Below the pieces are notes generated by a model, which worked only from the letters and a program-made list of their open reading frames with translations, was not told where the DNA came from and searched no databases. Shown here piece by piece: positions 53,739 through 63,993 of a stretch of DNA of 64,000 nt. The translations under genes were made by a program, and so were the position numbers. Position 1 is the stretch's first letter; each line of letters begins with the position of its first letter. This DNA is from Vibrio sp. Of7-15 (GTDB lineage: Bacteria > Pseudomonadota > Gammaproteobacteria > Enterobacterales > Vibrionaceae), in contig NZ_JAKRGH010000006.1 of NCBI RefSeq assembly GCF_022347565.1, forward strand, positions 1-64,000. Reading direction: 5' to 3'.

Positions 53739-54115
53739 TGCATCTCCTTGAAGATACCTGCACCATTTTCAACCTTTATGAGGTATGACTGAATGGCAGC
53801 GGTATAACCCGTGGGTTAAAACAAGAGCAAAAGCTCACTTAGTAAAATTGGTAATAAAGGTGACTAAGTTGCTTGTTGATTCATCATAGTTGCTAGTGGA
53901 TATACCATAGCAGATGAATCTGAATCTAATATGAACAAATAAAGATAATAACGATTGCTACAGATTAGATGTGGTGTGGTGATAACAGTTTCAAGGGAAG
54001 GAATTGAAAAGAAAGTTTTTCTTAGATAAAGGTCACAAATGAAATCGGCACTAAGAAGTGCCGATTTAACTTTAAAATATTACTGATTGGCTAAGCAACC
54101 GTGGGTAAAAAGAGG
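53739..54115. other. Gap between ygiQ and the RelA/SpoT-like gene
   Basis: About 377 bp, holding the ygiQ terminator and the promoter of the leftward exported protein. Otherwise A/T-rich with nothing recognised. Confidence 0.45.
54042..54067. terminator. Hairpin after ygiQ
   Basis: AAATCGGCACT pairs with AGTGCCGATTT over 4 nt. T content after the stem is moderate on both strands. Confidence 0.65.
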
Positions 54116-56440
54116 TTACACTCGTGGTGCTTTTCTTTTTGAACCACTTGGCTTTTGGCTAAAGTTTGATGGCTTATTACGTGATTGTGGCTTCTGTCCG
54201 TGACCTTTATTGCCATTATTCGTCGATTTTGAGCCATTTCTGTTTCCGTTGGCTTTCGGCTTGTTAGCCTCACCACGAGACTCATTGCGCTGCTTGTTAC
54301 CACGTGAATCGGGTTTTCGGATATCCGGTTGGTTTTTCGTGTGTTTTGTAGCAAAACGTTTAGCACCATGTCGACCAGAGCCTCGACGTTGAGCGGGGGT
54401 CAGTTGTGCTTCTGCGCCTTCTGCAGGTACCAAACAGTTGGGTCTATCACCGATAAGGTGTTGTTTACCCATGTCAATCAGTGCTTCACGGATCAACTTC
54501 CAGTTAGCTGGATCATGGTAGCGCAGTAGAGCTTTATGTAAGCGGCGCTGACGTTCCCCTTTGGCAACGGGCACTTCTTCGCGCTTTTTATATTTCACAC
54601 GTTTTAGTGGGTTGGTTTCTGAGTAATACATGGAAGTAGCATTACACATTGGTGATGGGTAGAAATTTTGTACCTGATCACACTCAAACTCATTTTTCTT
54701 TAACCATAATGCTAGATTTAGCATGTCTTCATCTTTGGTACCTGGGTGAGCAGAGATGAAATAAGGGATAAGATACTGTTTTTTACCCGCTTCTTTGCTG
54801 TATTTTTCGAACATCTCTTTGAAACGGTCGTACGTTCCCATACCTGGCTTCATCATCAGATCTAATGGATTCTTTTCCGTATGCTCAGGAGCAATTTTTA
54901 GATAACCACCAACGTGATGGGTAACAAGTTCACGAACATATTCTGGTGACTCAATGGCTAAATCGTAACGAACCCCAGAGGCGATCATGACTTTTTTGAT
55001 GCCTTTTACTTTACGAGCTTCACGATATAAATCGATAGTATGGCGGTGGTCTGTATCGAGTTTCTTACAGATATCAGGGAATACACACGATGGTCGACGG
55101 CAGTTGATTTCTGCTTTTGGATCAGAACATCCTAGACGGTACATGTTGGCCGTTGGGCCACCAAGATCGGAGATAGTACCAGTAAAGCCCGGAACCTTGT
55201 CGCGAATTTCTTCTAACTCATCAAGAATAGACTCTTTAGAGCGGTTTTGAATGATTCGGCCTTCGTGCTCGGTAATAGAGCAGAATGAACAGCCACCAAA
55301 ACAACCACGCATAATATTGACGGAGGTTTTGATCATGTCGTATGCAGGAATTTTTGCGTTGCCATACTTAGGATGAGGCACACGTGCGTACGGTAGACCA
55401 AATACAAAGTCCATTTCCTCGGTTGTAAGCGGAATTGGCGCTTGGTTTACCCATAGTTCGCGGTCACCATGTTTTTGGATTAGTGCGCGGCCAGAGTATG
55501 GGTTGGTCTCTAAGTGCATGATGCGACTAGAGTGAGCGTATAAAATACGGTCGTTATTTAATTTTTCAAAAGGAGGAATACGAACCGCAGTTGTTTTGGC
55601 ATCGTGTCGTGATGGCTGAATGGTGACAACTTGTGGTTTGTCTTCTTTCTTCTCTGCTTTGCCTGCTTCACATTGCTCTTCTGTGGTGTATGGGTTAATC
55701 GGCACAAAGGCCTTTCCTGGTTTCTCAATACGAGAAGAGTCGATGATTTTATAATGTTCCGGTGCTGCTGGCAGGTTCACAGCCGTACCGCGGATGTTGG
55801 TCATCTCTTTAATGTCTTCGCCGTTTGCTAGGCGATGAGCGACTTCAACTAAAGCTCGTTCAGCGTTACCAAATAATAGGATGTCACCTTTTGCATCAAA
55901 CAAAACAGAGCGACGAACTTTATCAGACCAGTAATCGTAATGGGCAATACGACGTAGGCTTGCTTCAATACCACCAAGTACAATGGGTGTGCCTTTGTAA
56001 GCTTCACGGCAGCGTTGAGAATAAACGAGAACGGCACGGTCAGGGCGTTTGCCTCCTTCATTATTCGGTGTGTACGCATCATCGTGACGTAGCTTTTTAT
56101 CTGAGGTATAGCGGTTGATCATGGAATCCATGTTGCCAGCAGTAATACCAAAGAATAAATTCGGTTGGCCTAGTTCCATAAAAGCGTCTTTGTTGTCCCA
56201 TTTCGGCTGGGCAATAATGCCGACACGAAAGCCTTGAGACTCCAGCAAACGGCCAATCACCGCCATACCAAAACTTGGGTGATCAACATACGCATCACCC
56301 GTTACGATGATGATATCGCAGCTATCCCAACCTAATTGATCCATCTCTTTACGAGAAGTAGGGAGGAAAGGGGCTGTGCCATAACATTCAGCCCAATATT
56401 TCGGGTAATCATTAATGGCGGTAACGTTAGTGTTGTACAT
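54116..56440 (-). CDS. ygiQ: YgiQ-family radical SAM protein
   Basis: 774 aa. N-terminal cobalamin-like/UPF0313 domain ([19 protein letters not shown]), then the radical SAM core with the 4Fe-4S cysteines in [19 protein letters not shown] (near residue 390), and a DUF3362-type C-terminus. The last 90 residues are basic and low-complexity (Gly, Asn, Lys, Arg, Ser), possibly binding RNA. The substrate of the family is unknown. Monocistronic, with its own terminator. Confidence 0.92.
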   Translation of the reverse strand: MYNTNVTAINDYPKYWAECYGTAPFLPTSRKEMDQLGWDSCDIIIVTGDAYVDHPSFGMAVIGRLLESQGFRVGIIAQPKWDNKDAFMELGQPNLFFGITAGNMDSMINRYTSDKKLRHDDAYTPNNEGGKRPDRAVLVYSQRCREAYKGTPIVLGGIEASLRRIAHYDYWSDKVRRSVLFDAKGDILLFGNAERALVEVAHRLANGEDIKEMTNIRGTAVNLPAAPEHYKIIDSSRIEKPGKAFVPINPYTTEEQCEAGKAEKKEDKPQVVTIQPSRHDAKTTAVRIPPFEKLNNDRILYAHSSRIMHLETNPYSGRALIQKHGDRELWVNQAPIPLTTEEMDFVFGLPYARVPHPKYGNAKIPAYDMIKTSVNIMRGCFGGCSFCSITEHEGRIIQNRSKESILDELEEIRDKVPGFTGTISDLGGPTANMYRLGCSDPKAEINCRRPSCVFPDICKKLDTDHRHTIDLYREARKVKGIKKVMIASGVRYDLAIESPEYVRELVTHHVGGYLKIAPEHTEKNPLDLMMKPGMGTYDRFKEMFEKYSKEAGKKQYLIPYFISAHPGTKDEDMLNLALWLKKNEFECDQVQNFYPSPMCNATSMYYSETNPLKRVKYKKREEVPVAKGERQRRLHKALLRYHDPANWKLIREALIDMGKQHLIGDRPNCLVPAEGAEAQLTPAQRRGSGRHGAKRFATKHTKNQPDIRKPDSRGNKQRNESRGEANKPKANGNRNGSKSTNNGNKGHGQKPQSRNKPSNFSQKPSGSKRKAPRV

Positions 56441-56770
56441 ATATTAACCTCAAATTTTAGAGGCCGGAATTATAGCGACTTGGTGGGGAAGAGACTAGGT
56501 ATTATGTAAAAGAAAAGTAAGAGAATTGGCCCGAAACGCAGGGGAAGTTGCGCAACAGGCCGAATTAATATTGTTATTTTTATAAAAGCCGAGTTTAGAG
56601 AGTAGCCAACGGACATTGTTATATCATTGAGAATTCACTCAGTTATGGATCAAATGTAGTGCAACTTCTACAGTAGTGCCAGCTTTTGTGGGGTAATTAT
56701 TTGTATTAATGTCAAAAATACAAAAAAGCCCACCAATTGAGGGTGGGCTGATGTTGAAAATGAAGGTGAA
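56441..56770. other. Gap between dcuC and ygiQ
   Basis: About 330 bp between two leftward genes. It contains the dcuC terminator near its right edge and presumably the ygiQ promoter. No other element seen. Confidence 0.45.
56727..56749 (-). terminator. Intrinsic terminator of dcuC
   Basis: AGCCCACC pairs with GGTGGGCT; on the minus strand TTTTTTG follows. Confidence 0.85.
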
Positions 56771-58129
56771 TTATACCGCTGGGACTAGGATTTGGGTCGC
56801 GATAATGACAACGGCAATGCCGACAAAAACAGGCACTGAGGTACGTTTCACTACTTCAAACGGTGATATTTTTGCCATACCAGATGTTGCAACCACGACA
56901 CCTGAAACGGGTGAAATAGTTCGCCCTAAGTTAGAAGCTTGTAACATTGGGATGATTAAGTAAGCTGGATTGAGCCCCATTTTTGCCGCCAGCGATGGAA
57001 TTAACTCGACGAAGGCATAGAAAGGCGCATTTCCTGAGCCCGTTGTGATGGCGGCAAGGGTCGTTATGATGACCAATAAGAGCATCATGAAAATACCACC
57101 AGTGCCTAAGGTTTCTGCTAGGTGAAGCAAGTTATCAATAAATCCGACAGATTTAAGTCCTTGAGCAAAAACACCCGCTGCAACCAAGAGCATTACAACC
57201 CCGGCAAACGCATCTGCCATCCCACGATAAGCCACAGTTAAACCATCAAAGACTTTGGTGCTGTCCCCTTTGTTTCGCGCTAATTCCAGTAAACAAGAAA
57301 TAAAAAAGCAAATGACTAAGATGGTAACGATGTGAAGTTTTGGCAGTAGGTTCCCGCTAAACAGCAATACACCGATGATTGGCGTAAAAGGGAGAATGGC
57401 ATAGAACTTTGGTGCATTTACTTCGAGCTCGTTTACGTCCATGCGTTCGTGGCTAACACCTTCTTTGTTATCTAGGTAACGTTGCCAGAAGAAATGAGCA
57501 ACGGCCATGCAAAGAATCGCCACAATGGAGATAGGTAGAGTGGTTTTAAACGCGAAATCAATCAGCTCCATACCAGCCGCTTCTGCTGCAACGACCACAT
57601 CACCAGAGGTTGGCGCTAGGATGATTGCGGCCGGAGAAGCACAAATGGCCGTGGCGGCACCGCGGCTGATCCCCATGTTTACCATTAATGGGAATAAGGT
57701 CGCCATTAATAACACACCAAGGCCAGTTGCTGAAGATACAGCCAGAGACATTAAGCAAGCAACGAAGTAAGCAGCAACCATTAATACATAAGGTGATTTA
57801 ATAAACTGAAGAGGTTTAGAGGCTACCTTTACAACCATGTCGTTGGCACCCACATGAGTCATGTACGAAGCAAAACCACATAGCACCATGATCATCATGC
57901 CTAAGCCGCCGCCACGGTACATTAGTAGGTATTTAATGTATTCGAAAACGTCAGTTAGCGCATTGCCTGTGGTAGGTACGCTGGAAGGGAGAACTTGCTT
58001 TCCCATTCCTGCGGTGATGGCCAATAAAATAATGCCACCTGTTAATAACACTCCAGTTGCTGTATAGCCTTTAAAGATATACCGCCCCACTATTGCTGAT
58101 ATGGCTAAGCCAATAACTAACTCCAGCAT
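56771..58129 (-). CDS. dcuC: Anaerobic C4-dicarboxylate transporter DcuC
   Basis: 452-aa inner-membrane transporter of about 12 helices; in E. coli it mainly exports succinate during fermentation. The N-terminus LVIGLAISAIVGRYIFKGY, CASPAAIILAPTSGD and the C-terminal GLNPAYLIIPMLQASNLGRT are typical of the DcuC/DcuD family. AGAGGAA precedes the ATG. A 10-bp inverted repeat 34-68 bp upstream may be its operator. Confidence 0.9.
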   Translation of the reverse strand: MLELVIGLAISAIVGRYIFKGYTATGVLLTGGIILLAITAGMGKQVLPSSVPTTGNALTDVFEYIKYLLMYRGGGLGMMIMVLCGFASYMTHVGANDMVVKVASKPLQFIKSPYVLMVAAYFVACLMSLAVSSATGLGVLLMATLFPLMVNMGISRGAATAICASPAAIILAPTSGDVVVAAEAAGMELIDFAFKTTLPISIVAILCMAVAHFFWQRYLDNKEGVSHERMDVNELEVNAPKFYAILPFTPIIGVLLFSGNLLPKLHIVTILVICFFISCLLELARNKGDSTKVFDGLTVAYRGMADAFAGVVMLLVAAGVFAQGLKSVGFIDNLLHLAETLGTGGIFMMLLLVIITTLAAITTGSGNAPFYAFVELIPSLAAKMGLNPAYLIIPMLQASNLGRTISPVSGVVVATSGMAKISPFEVVKRTSVPVFVGIAVVIIATQILVPAV

Positions 58130-58162
58130 GGAATATTCCTCTATATAAATTCAAAAAACAAA

Positions 58163-58197
58163 AATTGTGTAACTTTTTAATATTTTCTTACACAATT
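58163..58197. promoter_or_regulatory. Inverted repeat upstream of dcuC
   Basis: AATTGTGTAA and TTACACAATT, perfect 10-bp arms, 15-bp spacer, 34 bp before the dcuC ATG. Candidate operator; the binding protein is unknown. It is not an FNR consensus. Confidence 0.45.
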
Positions 58198-58408
58198 GAT
58201 AAGGTTGAATTTACATAAGATCTATGGCAAGTACGATCACAACCTGAGCTTGTCATGATCTAAAACAAGTTAGAATTCACTGTGTTACAAAACTGAAACG
58301 AGTTGGATCTGAAGTGGTGTGGATTGGTAAATAGGCTGAAAATAAAAGGCTGCTAAAGTATGTTGAGTTATGGGGATTTTGTATGTGGTTTTCATAAATA
58401 CACATAAG

Positions 58409-59296
58409 TCATGAACAGTGCGTCGAGTCTTTAGCTTGCTTGATGTATTCAAGGAAGGTTTGCTCTGCAATAGAGAGGTAGCCATGTTTACGTCGAGCAA
58501 TGACGATATTAAGGGTGATAGGTTCAGAAAATGGCACTGCGACTAGGTTATTTTCTTCTTTCGAAACAATATCCAGTAGAGCGGTGATAGCACTGCCACT
58601 TCGAACAATTTTTAAAATCATGGGTAGTAGGTTGGTTTCAAAAGATATATTTGGAGTGTAATGATTTTCCAAAGAAACTCTGTCCATGAATTCTCGATGA
58701 AAATAGCCCTTTTTGAACATGATGAGCTTCTGAGAGAAAAACTGATCGAATCTGATGCTGTTTAGTGTCGCAAAGGGGTGGCTAATACCAACGGCCGCGA
58801 CCATTTGTGGGCTGAGCAGTGGTTCTACCATTAATTGCTCAGGGACATTTTCGTTGTTGATCACTCCAATATCGAGTTCTCCATTTACCAGCATATCGCG
58901 AATAGATTGCGTGCCAGCTTCTATGACGGTCAGTTTTAATTCCGAATACTTACTTTTAAAACCCATTAGAATATCTGGGAAAAAGTAAGAACCAAGCATA
59001 CCCGGCACGCCAATTCTCACTTCGCCCTTTTTGAGTCCACGTAGTTCAGCCATGGCCAACTCAGCGTCTTCGATTTGTTGAAGAATTAAATGGCAGTGGG
59101 CGAGAAAGGTTTTACCTTCAGAGGTGAGAATTATTTTGCGATCGACTCTTTGAAATAAGTCGAGCTCAAGGTGCTGTTCTAACTTTTTAATCGCCATGCT
59201 TAATGCGGGTTGAGCGATGTGCAGTTGCTCGGCGGCACGAGTAATATTGCCTATTTTGGCAACCGTTGCGAAGTAGTGCAGATGGCGTAAATTCAT
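58409..59296 (-). CDS. LysR-family regulator (YnfL-like)
   Basis: 295 aa from the second ATG (MNLRHLHYF), the usual LysR start; the first ATG is 6 bp upstream. Helix-turn-helix NITRAAEQLHIAQPALSMAI (about 18-37), then a periplasmic-binding-protein-like effector domain (VRIGVPGML, GELDIGVI). It is divergent from an MFS gene with about 120 bp between them, like the ynfL-ynfM pair of E. coli, so control of that transporter is likely. It also lies upstream of dcuC, 280 bp away. Confidence 0.88.
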   Translation of the reverse strand: MNLRHLHYFATVAKIGNITRAAEQLHIAQPALSMAIKKLEQHLELDLFQRVDRKIILTSEGKTFLAHCHLILQQIEDAELAMAELRGLKKGEVRIGVPGMLGSYFFPDILMGFKSKYSELKLTVIEAGTQSIRDMLVNGELDIGVINNENVPEQLMVEPLLSPQMVAAVGISHPFATLNSIRFDQFFSQKLIMFKKGYFHREFMDRVSLENHYTPNISFETNLLPMILKIVRSGSAITALLDIVSKEENNLVAVPFSEPITLNIVIARRKHGYLSIAEQTFLEYIKQAKDSTHCS

Positions 59297-59415
59297 GTGC
59301 ATAAATTAAATTGATTATAAAGATATTTTTAATATATTTTCATTATTCTATGCCTATTGTTACCTTTTTACTGTGATTAGGTAGTAACTTATTTAAGACG
59401 GGTAAAGGCACAATA

Positions 59416-60621
59416 ATGATTGAAGCTGGTAGTCGGGAGTACAAAGAAATTAGCTTTTCGTTAGCGCTAGGCTCATTTTTAGTGTTTTGTAATTTATATT
59501 TTTTTCAGCCATTGCTTCCAATGTTGTCAGAGCACTATCAAGTTTCTGTTTTGAAGGTTAATTGGGTTTTAGCTGCAGGAACTTTTGCGCTTGCTTTGTC
59601 TTTAGTTCCATGGGCTATCTTGTCAGAAATCATTGGTCGAGTTCGGGTTATTCAAATCAGTTTGGTTATGATTCCTGTGGTCGGTCTTGGCTATTTAATG
59701 GCAGATAGCTTTATTGTGATTGTGGTGCTAAGGGCCATGATGGGCATTGCATTGGCGGGGTTTGCTTCTGTTGCAGTGGCTTATATGGCAGAAGAACTTT
59801 CACCGAAGGCGTTGAGCTTGGCTGTTGGGGTTTATATTAGTGCAAACTCATTGGGAGGAATCTCAGGCCGAATAGCAGGAGGCGCTTTAACAGAATATGT
59901 AGGGCTGGATTTAGCTTTAATTACCCTTGCGGTGGTCAGTGCTGCTGGTGGATGGTATGTGATCACTGTGTTACCTAAGCAGAGACAGTTTATACCGAGG
60001 AAAGTGTCTGTAATAACGCACTTGCGAAGTGCGATAAATCATTGCCGTGATCGTACATTGCTTTTAGCGATGCTGATTGGTGGATTGAATTTTGCTTTGT
60101 TTGTTAACTTGTATTCCGTGGTTGGGTTTCGGTTATCAGAAGCACCGTTTTCACTGCCTGTGAGTTTGGCGTCGATGATTTTTCTTTGTTATTTGTGCGG
60201 CACTTATACATCGACCTTGAGTGGAAAATGGGTTAATCGTTATAGTGCTGAATCTGGCATGGTGTTAGGGGCATGCATTTTAACGTTAGGTATGTTTGTT
60301 GCCATTGGTAATAATTATGCCGCCATCATTATTGGCTTAGGCTTGATCAGTGCGGGAGCCTTTTTCACACATTCCATTGCTTATGGCTGGGTTAGCCGCT
60401 ACGCCAAACAGGCAAAGGCATCGGCGACAGCTTTGTATTTAATGCATTATTATATTGGAGGTAGCATCGGGGGCTTTTATTTATTGCAATGCTGGCAATC
60501 TTACCAATGGAGTGGTGTGGTGATTGGGGCGTTAATCTTGGTTATGCTCATTCTTTATTGTGTTCGCCAATTGTCACATCAGCGCCTCAGAGCTGATGTA
60601 TCTTCTCCGTGTGCTAATTAA
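59416..60621 (+). CDS. ynfM: MFS transporter (YnfM-like)
   Basis: 401 aa, 12 helices. FFQPLLPMLSEHYQVS near the start and VAYMAEELSPKALSLAVGVY in helices 4-5 are typical of the YnfM/MdtG-like drug:H+ antiporter group. Probably a proton-driven efflux pump; substrate unknown. Divergent from the LysR gene. Confidence 0.8.
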   Translation: MIEAGSREYKEISFSLALGSFLVFCNLYFFQPLLPMLSEHYQVSVLKVNWVLAAGTFALALSLVPWAILSEIIGRVRVIQISLVMIPVVGLGYLMADSFIVIVVLRAMMGIALAGFASVAVAYMAEELSPKALSLAVGVYISANSLGGISGRIAGGALTEYVGLDLALITLAVVSAAGGWYVITVLPKQRQFIPRKVSVITHLRSAINHCRDRTLLLAMLIGGLNFALFVNLYSVVGFRLSEAPFSLPVSLASMIFLCYLCGTYTSTLSGKWVNRYSAESGMVLGACILTLGMFVAIGNNYAAIIIGLGLISAGAFFTHSIAYGWVSRYAKQAKASATALYLMHYYIGGSIGGFYLLQCWQSYQWSGVVIGALILVMLILYCVRQLSHQRLRADVSSPCAN

Positions 60622-60636
60622 CTTGAACGACTTAAT

Positions 60637-61863
60637 TTACCTTAATCTTGCATTGTTTAGCGGCAGTTGAAAGGGAAGGACATTTTTCCCAGAGAGCTCT
60701 TTATTGTCGGCAACAGAGAGTTCAGCCACTTTAAAGCAGTTTCTTCCCCCGTTTTTACATTGGTACAGTGCGCTGTCTGCTCGTTCAATGAGAGAAGAGA
60801 GTGTATCTCCAGGTTCAGAATAAGAAATACCGATAGACGTAGTGATATTAATGGTTTTATTGGTGTGGGGGAGGTGAATATCTAATTTTTCAAGCCCTGT
60901 TAGTAAGCGTTTGGCCAGCATAGGAATGTGCTCTTTTGGAGTGTGGGGCACAAAAATTACAAACTCCTCGCCGCCATAGCGCCCAAAAAGATCCGTTACT
61001 CGTAAGTTTTCTTGCGTAAAATCGGTAAAGGATTGTAATACTTTGTCTCCAGAGGAATGCCCCCAAGTATCATTAACACGTTTAAATTTATCAATATCCA
61101 GCAGCATTACGGTAAAGGGTGCTCCTTCACGGTGGCATCGTTCAAAAGTACGCTGTGCTAACGTAAGAATCTGGCGTCGGTTATAAATGCCTGTTAGTGG
61201 ATCTAAGGTCGCTTGACGATACATTTGCATCATCATTCTTAGTTTGGAAAGTTGAGACCAAATTACCATGGCGGCGACTAAGTTTTGTAACCAGTAGTTG
61301 GCTAAATTTTCTGGGCTGAATAAAATGCCTGAAATGTGATCAACACTGACTTGTGTTACCGCTGTAATTGCCATCAAAGTTAAGGATTCCCGGATGGTAA
61401 TGGGAAAAATGGTGAGCATGGCGACATGAATGATAGGCAGTAAATGGTAGCCATATAGAATGCCATTGATCTGGCCGGGGAAGCCGAGCATCCACATGGA
61501 ATAAACATAGAAAAGATTGACACAAACTATCAGTAAATAGAGGTAGTTGAGTGCTCCTTTTAGTGTGGTTGTGTCGCGGCTTTTATAAGCGATCGCCATT
61601 AATATTGTGCCTAAAGAAAACCGAGCGAGAGCAATACTAGGCCCAATATCAGCAGATAAAAAAAGTAAATCAATAGGGATCCAGAGCAGCACTAAAGTGC
61701 CCCATACCATGCTAAGCATACTGACACGCACACTTAAATACTGACTTCGTGTCGCTTTAAATGAGGCGGTATGTTTCTCTGAGCTCCATATCTCAAACAA
61801 GTAAAGGTAAGAGAGCTTTTTGATTCTGTTTGTTACTGACATTGCTTGTTGAGCTAGGTTCAT
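60637..61863 (-). CDS. Membrane-bound diguanylate cyclase (GGDEF)
   Basis: 408 aa. The N-terminal 210 residues form about five to six membrane helices (MASE-like sensor), followed by a GGDEF domain starting LDPLTGIYNRRQI. The active site is RYGGEEF, and the inhibitory RxxD site is present (RVTD five residues upstream). Stand-alone gene ending close to the convergent MFS gene; no obvious terminator is seen in the 15-bp gap. Confidence 0.9.
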   Translation of the reverse strand: MNLAQQAMSVTNRIKKLSYLYLFEIWSSEKHTASFKATRSQYLSVRVSMLSMVWGTLVLLWIPIDLLFLSADIGPSIALARFSLGTILMAIAYKSRDTTTLKGALNYLYLLIVCVNLFYVYSMWMLGFPGQINGILYGYHLLPIIHVAMLTIFPITIRESLTLMAITAVTQVSVDHISGILFSPENLANYWLQNLVAAMVIWSQLSKLRMMMQMYRQATLDPLTGIYNRRQILTLAQRTFERCHREGAPFTVMLLDIDKFKRVNDTWGHSSGDKVLQSFTDFTQENLRVTDLFGRYGGEEFVIFVPHTPKEHIPMLAKRLLTGLEKLDIHLPHTNKTINITTSIGISYSEPGDTLSSLIERADSALYQCKNGGRNCFKVAELSVADNKELSGKNVLPFQLPLNNARLR

Positions 61864-62101
61864 GAACTCTTCCTGAGTTTCTATGTCTCTATTAACTAAG
61901 TGTCATATATTGCATCAATACTGACTTAATTATTCATTTTTCTTTATCTTAAGACAGTGATCTTGTACTCAAAAAGTATTTTATCACTATTAAACAAGTG
62001 GCTTATATCACATTCCTTATAAATATTATGGGTATGAATAAGTTTGGTAAGCGTTCTTTGTCGTTTTATACTTGAAGCCTTGTTGTTCTAAGGTATTCAA
62101 A

Positions 62102-62776
62102 ATGTTGCACAATTACGTACACTTACTGGCTCCTATGCTGTTAGGGGCACAACTTATTTTAACGTTGGTTCTGGTAAAAGGAGACATTTGCCCAGGACAA
62201 CGAGGGCGTGTTCATAAAGCCATGTATTTTCTAGTGGCTGGATGGGCATTGGCGGCAATGAATAACGTGTTAATGTTACTGCCTTTCGCATTATTGGCAC
62301 TTTTTTCAATTAAAACGAAAACCAATAAAACCCGAGAAAAAGGCCCGTTGCCTTTGTTGTATGCCTCCAATGTGATTGCCGCAATACTGTGGGGTTTCGT
62401 GTTGATAAAACAAGACACGTTGCCAGCGGTATTCTTTTCTGTGGTTGCGTTGCCTTTAGCAGGAGCCGCGTGTGCTCATCTTCTACTCACGCAAGCTCGA
62501 ACTCGTTTGCAAGCGTTTCATAAAATTCTTCCTATTGTGGGGATCATCTCCGGAATGTTTATGTTATTGGTGGTGCTGTGGCAAGCGTCACTTGTGGGCG
62601 AAGATGCGCTGCAAGGGGCTATTACCGATATTTTGATCATTATTGCCTCGCTAGTGCTTGGTCTTGTTGTGTGGGCGTGGCATTTAATTCGTCAGATTAC
62701 TGTTGCTAAAGTGCAATTGGTTTTCTCTACTGGTTTGGTTGTTATGTCGGGAATGCTTCAATTGCAGTTGTTTTAA
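62102..62776 (+). CDS. Multi-pass membrane protein of unknown function
   Basis: 224 aa from ATG 62102 (MLHNYVHLL), preceded by AAGG; a TTG extension to 62072 is less likely. About six hydrophobic spans joined by short basic loops (KTKTNKTREK, TQARTRLQ), and no cofactor motif. No family recognised. The DUF4250 gene follows 81 bp later in the same direction. Confidence 0.65.
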   Translation: MLHNYVHLLAPMLLGAQLILTLVLVKGDICPGQRGRVHKAMYFLVAGWALAAMNNVLMLLPFALLALFSIKTKTNKTREKGPLPLLYASNVIAAILWGFVLIKQDTLPAVFFSVVALPLAGAACAHLLLTQARTRLQAFHKILPIVGIISGMFMLLVVLWQASLVGEDALQGAITDILIIIASLVLGLVVWAWHLIRQITVAKVQLVFSTGLVVMSGMLQLQLF

Positions 62777-62857
62777 GGCCTATTAGTTCATTTTAGCCCG
62801 CGAGCAACTACGCTTATTGATGACATCCTAGCAGAACGTTGTGATGTGGAGGCGGAT

Positions 62858-63058
62858 ATGGACTTAAGTAATATTACTAAGATGGACAGTGCCATTGTAC
62901 TGGGTATTGTGAATGAAAAATTGCGTTTAGAATGCAATAGTTTTGAAGAACTGATTTCTCAATATGAGATAGACGCAGATAAAATTGAGAAGCAAATGGA
63001 CTCACTTGGCTACCAATATGATCCATTAACCAATCAATTTAAATCCCATTCACGTTAA
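62858..63058 (+). CDS. DUF4250-family small protein, 66 aa
   Basis: MDLSNITKMDSAIVLGIVNE followed by KLRLECNSFEEL, then IEKQMDSLGYQYDPLTNQFK, matches the DUF4250 pattern (N-terminal I..D..ML.S.VN.KLR and C-terminal GY.Y....NQF). ATG 62858 is chosen since GGAGG lies 7 nt upstream; the frame runs back to GTG 62846. Soluble, function unknown. Confidence 0.8.
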   Translation: MDLSNITKMDSAIVLGIVNEKLRLECNSFEELISQYEIDADKIEKQMDSLGYQYDPLTNQFKSHSR

Positions 63059-63081
63059 GTTCTTCATTGTTGTATTAAGTA

Positions 63082-63993
63082 TTAGGCCATCTTGATCCCA
63101 TCAAGGTGGCTACTTGATTGTTGTTTGGCGGTAGAGAAAAACGCCTGCAAGTAACGACGATCATGCTCAGACCCCCTAACAGCGGCAAATAATCGACGCC
63201 ATAACCCTTCTCCTAACGGTTTACTCACGATTAAGCCTTGTCGTGAAAATTCGCTTATTGCCCAATTAGGTAACGCTGCCACTCCTAATCCCGCTGACAC
63301 CATCTGTACTAGCATCAAGGTATTATCTGCTTGTTTCCATTTGGCTGGTTCTACCCCAGCAGGTTGTAAAAAATGCTTAATTACATCAAGTCTTTGTTTT
63401 TGAACAGGGTAAGACAACATGGTCTGATCGGTTAGATCGGCTGGAGTGATTAATTTTTTATTTGCCAGCGGGTGAGATGTCGCGCAGATCAAGCGCATTT
63501 CAAAATCAAACAGAGGTTCATAATGCACTTCATTCCTTGGCTGAATGTCTGATGTGATCACAAGATCAAGCTCACCAGAAACAAGTGCAGGTAAAGGTTC
63601 AAAACCAAAACCGGAAGAAAAATCTAAACTCACATTCGGCCAAGTGACTTGGTACTCTTTTAATGCTGGCATTAGCCATTGGAAACAGGAATGACATTCA
63701 ATGGCCATGTGTAAACGACCATTTAAATCTTCTTTTAATCCCGCTAATTCATGCTCAGCCTTTGTTAGCTTAGGTAAAACATCATCAGCCAAGCGTAATA
63801 AAATATTGCCTTCAGCAGTGAAGCGAACAGGCCGAGTTTTACGAAGAAATAAAGTTCCTCCAATACGCACTTCGAGGTCTTTGAGCTGATGAGATAAGGC
63901 CGATTGCGTTAAATGTAATGCAGTAGCTGTCGCGGTGAGTGAACCAGTGTCTCGTAATGTGGCTAAGGTACGTAAATGCTTAAGTTCAATCAT
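63082..63993 (-). CDS. metR: MetR, LysR-type regulator of methionine genes
   Basis: 303 aa. Helix-turn-helix GSLTATATALHLTQSALSHQ; the effector domain includes AIECHSCFQWLMPALKEYQ and SDIQPRNEVHYEPLFDFEM, both characteristic of MetR, which uses homocysteine as co-activator for metE and metH. The ATG lies 7 bases from the window end, so its promoter and the usual divergent metE, if present, are outside. Confidence 0.92.
   Translation of the reverse strand: MIELKHLRTLATLRDTGSLTATATALHLTQSALSHQLKDLEVRIGGTLFLRKTRPVRFTAEGNILLRLADDVLPKLTKAEHELAGLKEDLNGRLHMAIECHSCFQWLMPALKEYQVTWPNVSLDFSSGFGFEPLPALVSGELDLVITSDIQPRNEVHYEPLFDFEMRLICATSHPLANKKLITPADLTDQTMLSYPVQKQRLDVIKHFLQPAGVEPAKWKQADNTLMLVQMVSAGLGVAALPNWAISEFSRQGLIVSKPLGEGLWRRLFAAVRGSEHDRRYLQAFFSTAKQQSSSHLDGIKMA

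Noticed and set aside
55631-56118. Plus-strand frames inside ygiQ
   Set aside because: Shadow frames with no start context, opposite to a conserved radical SAM gene.
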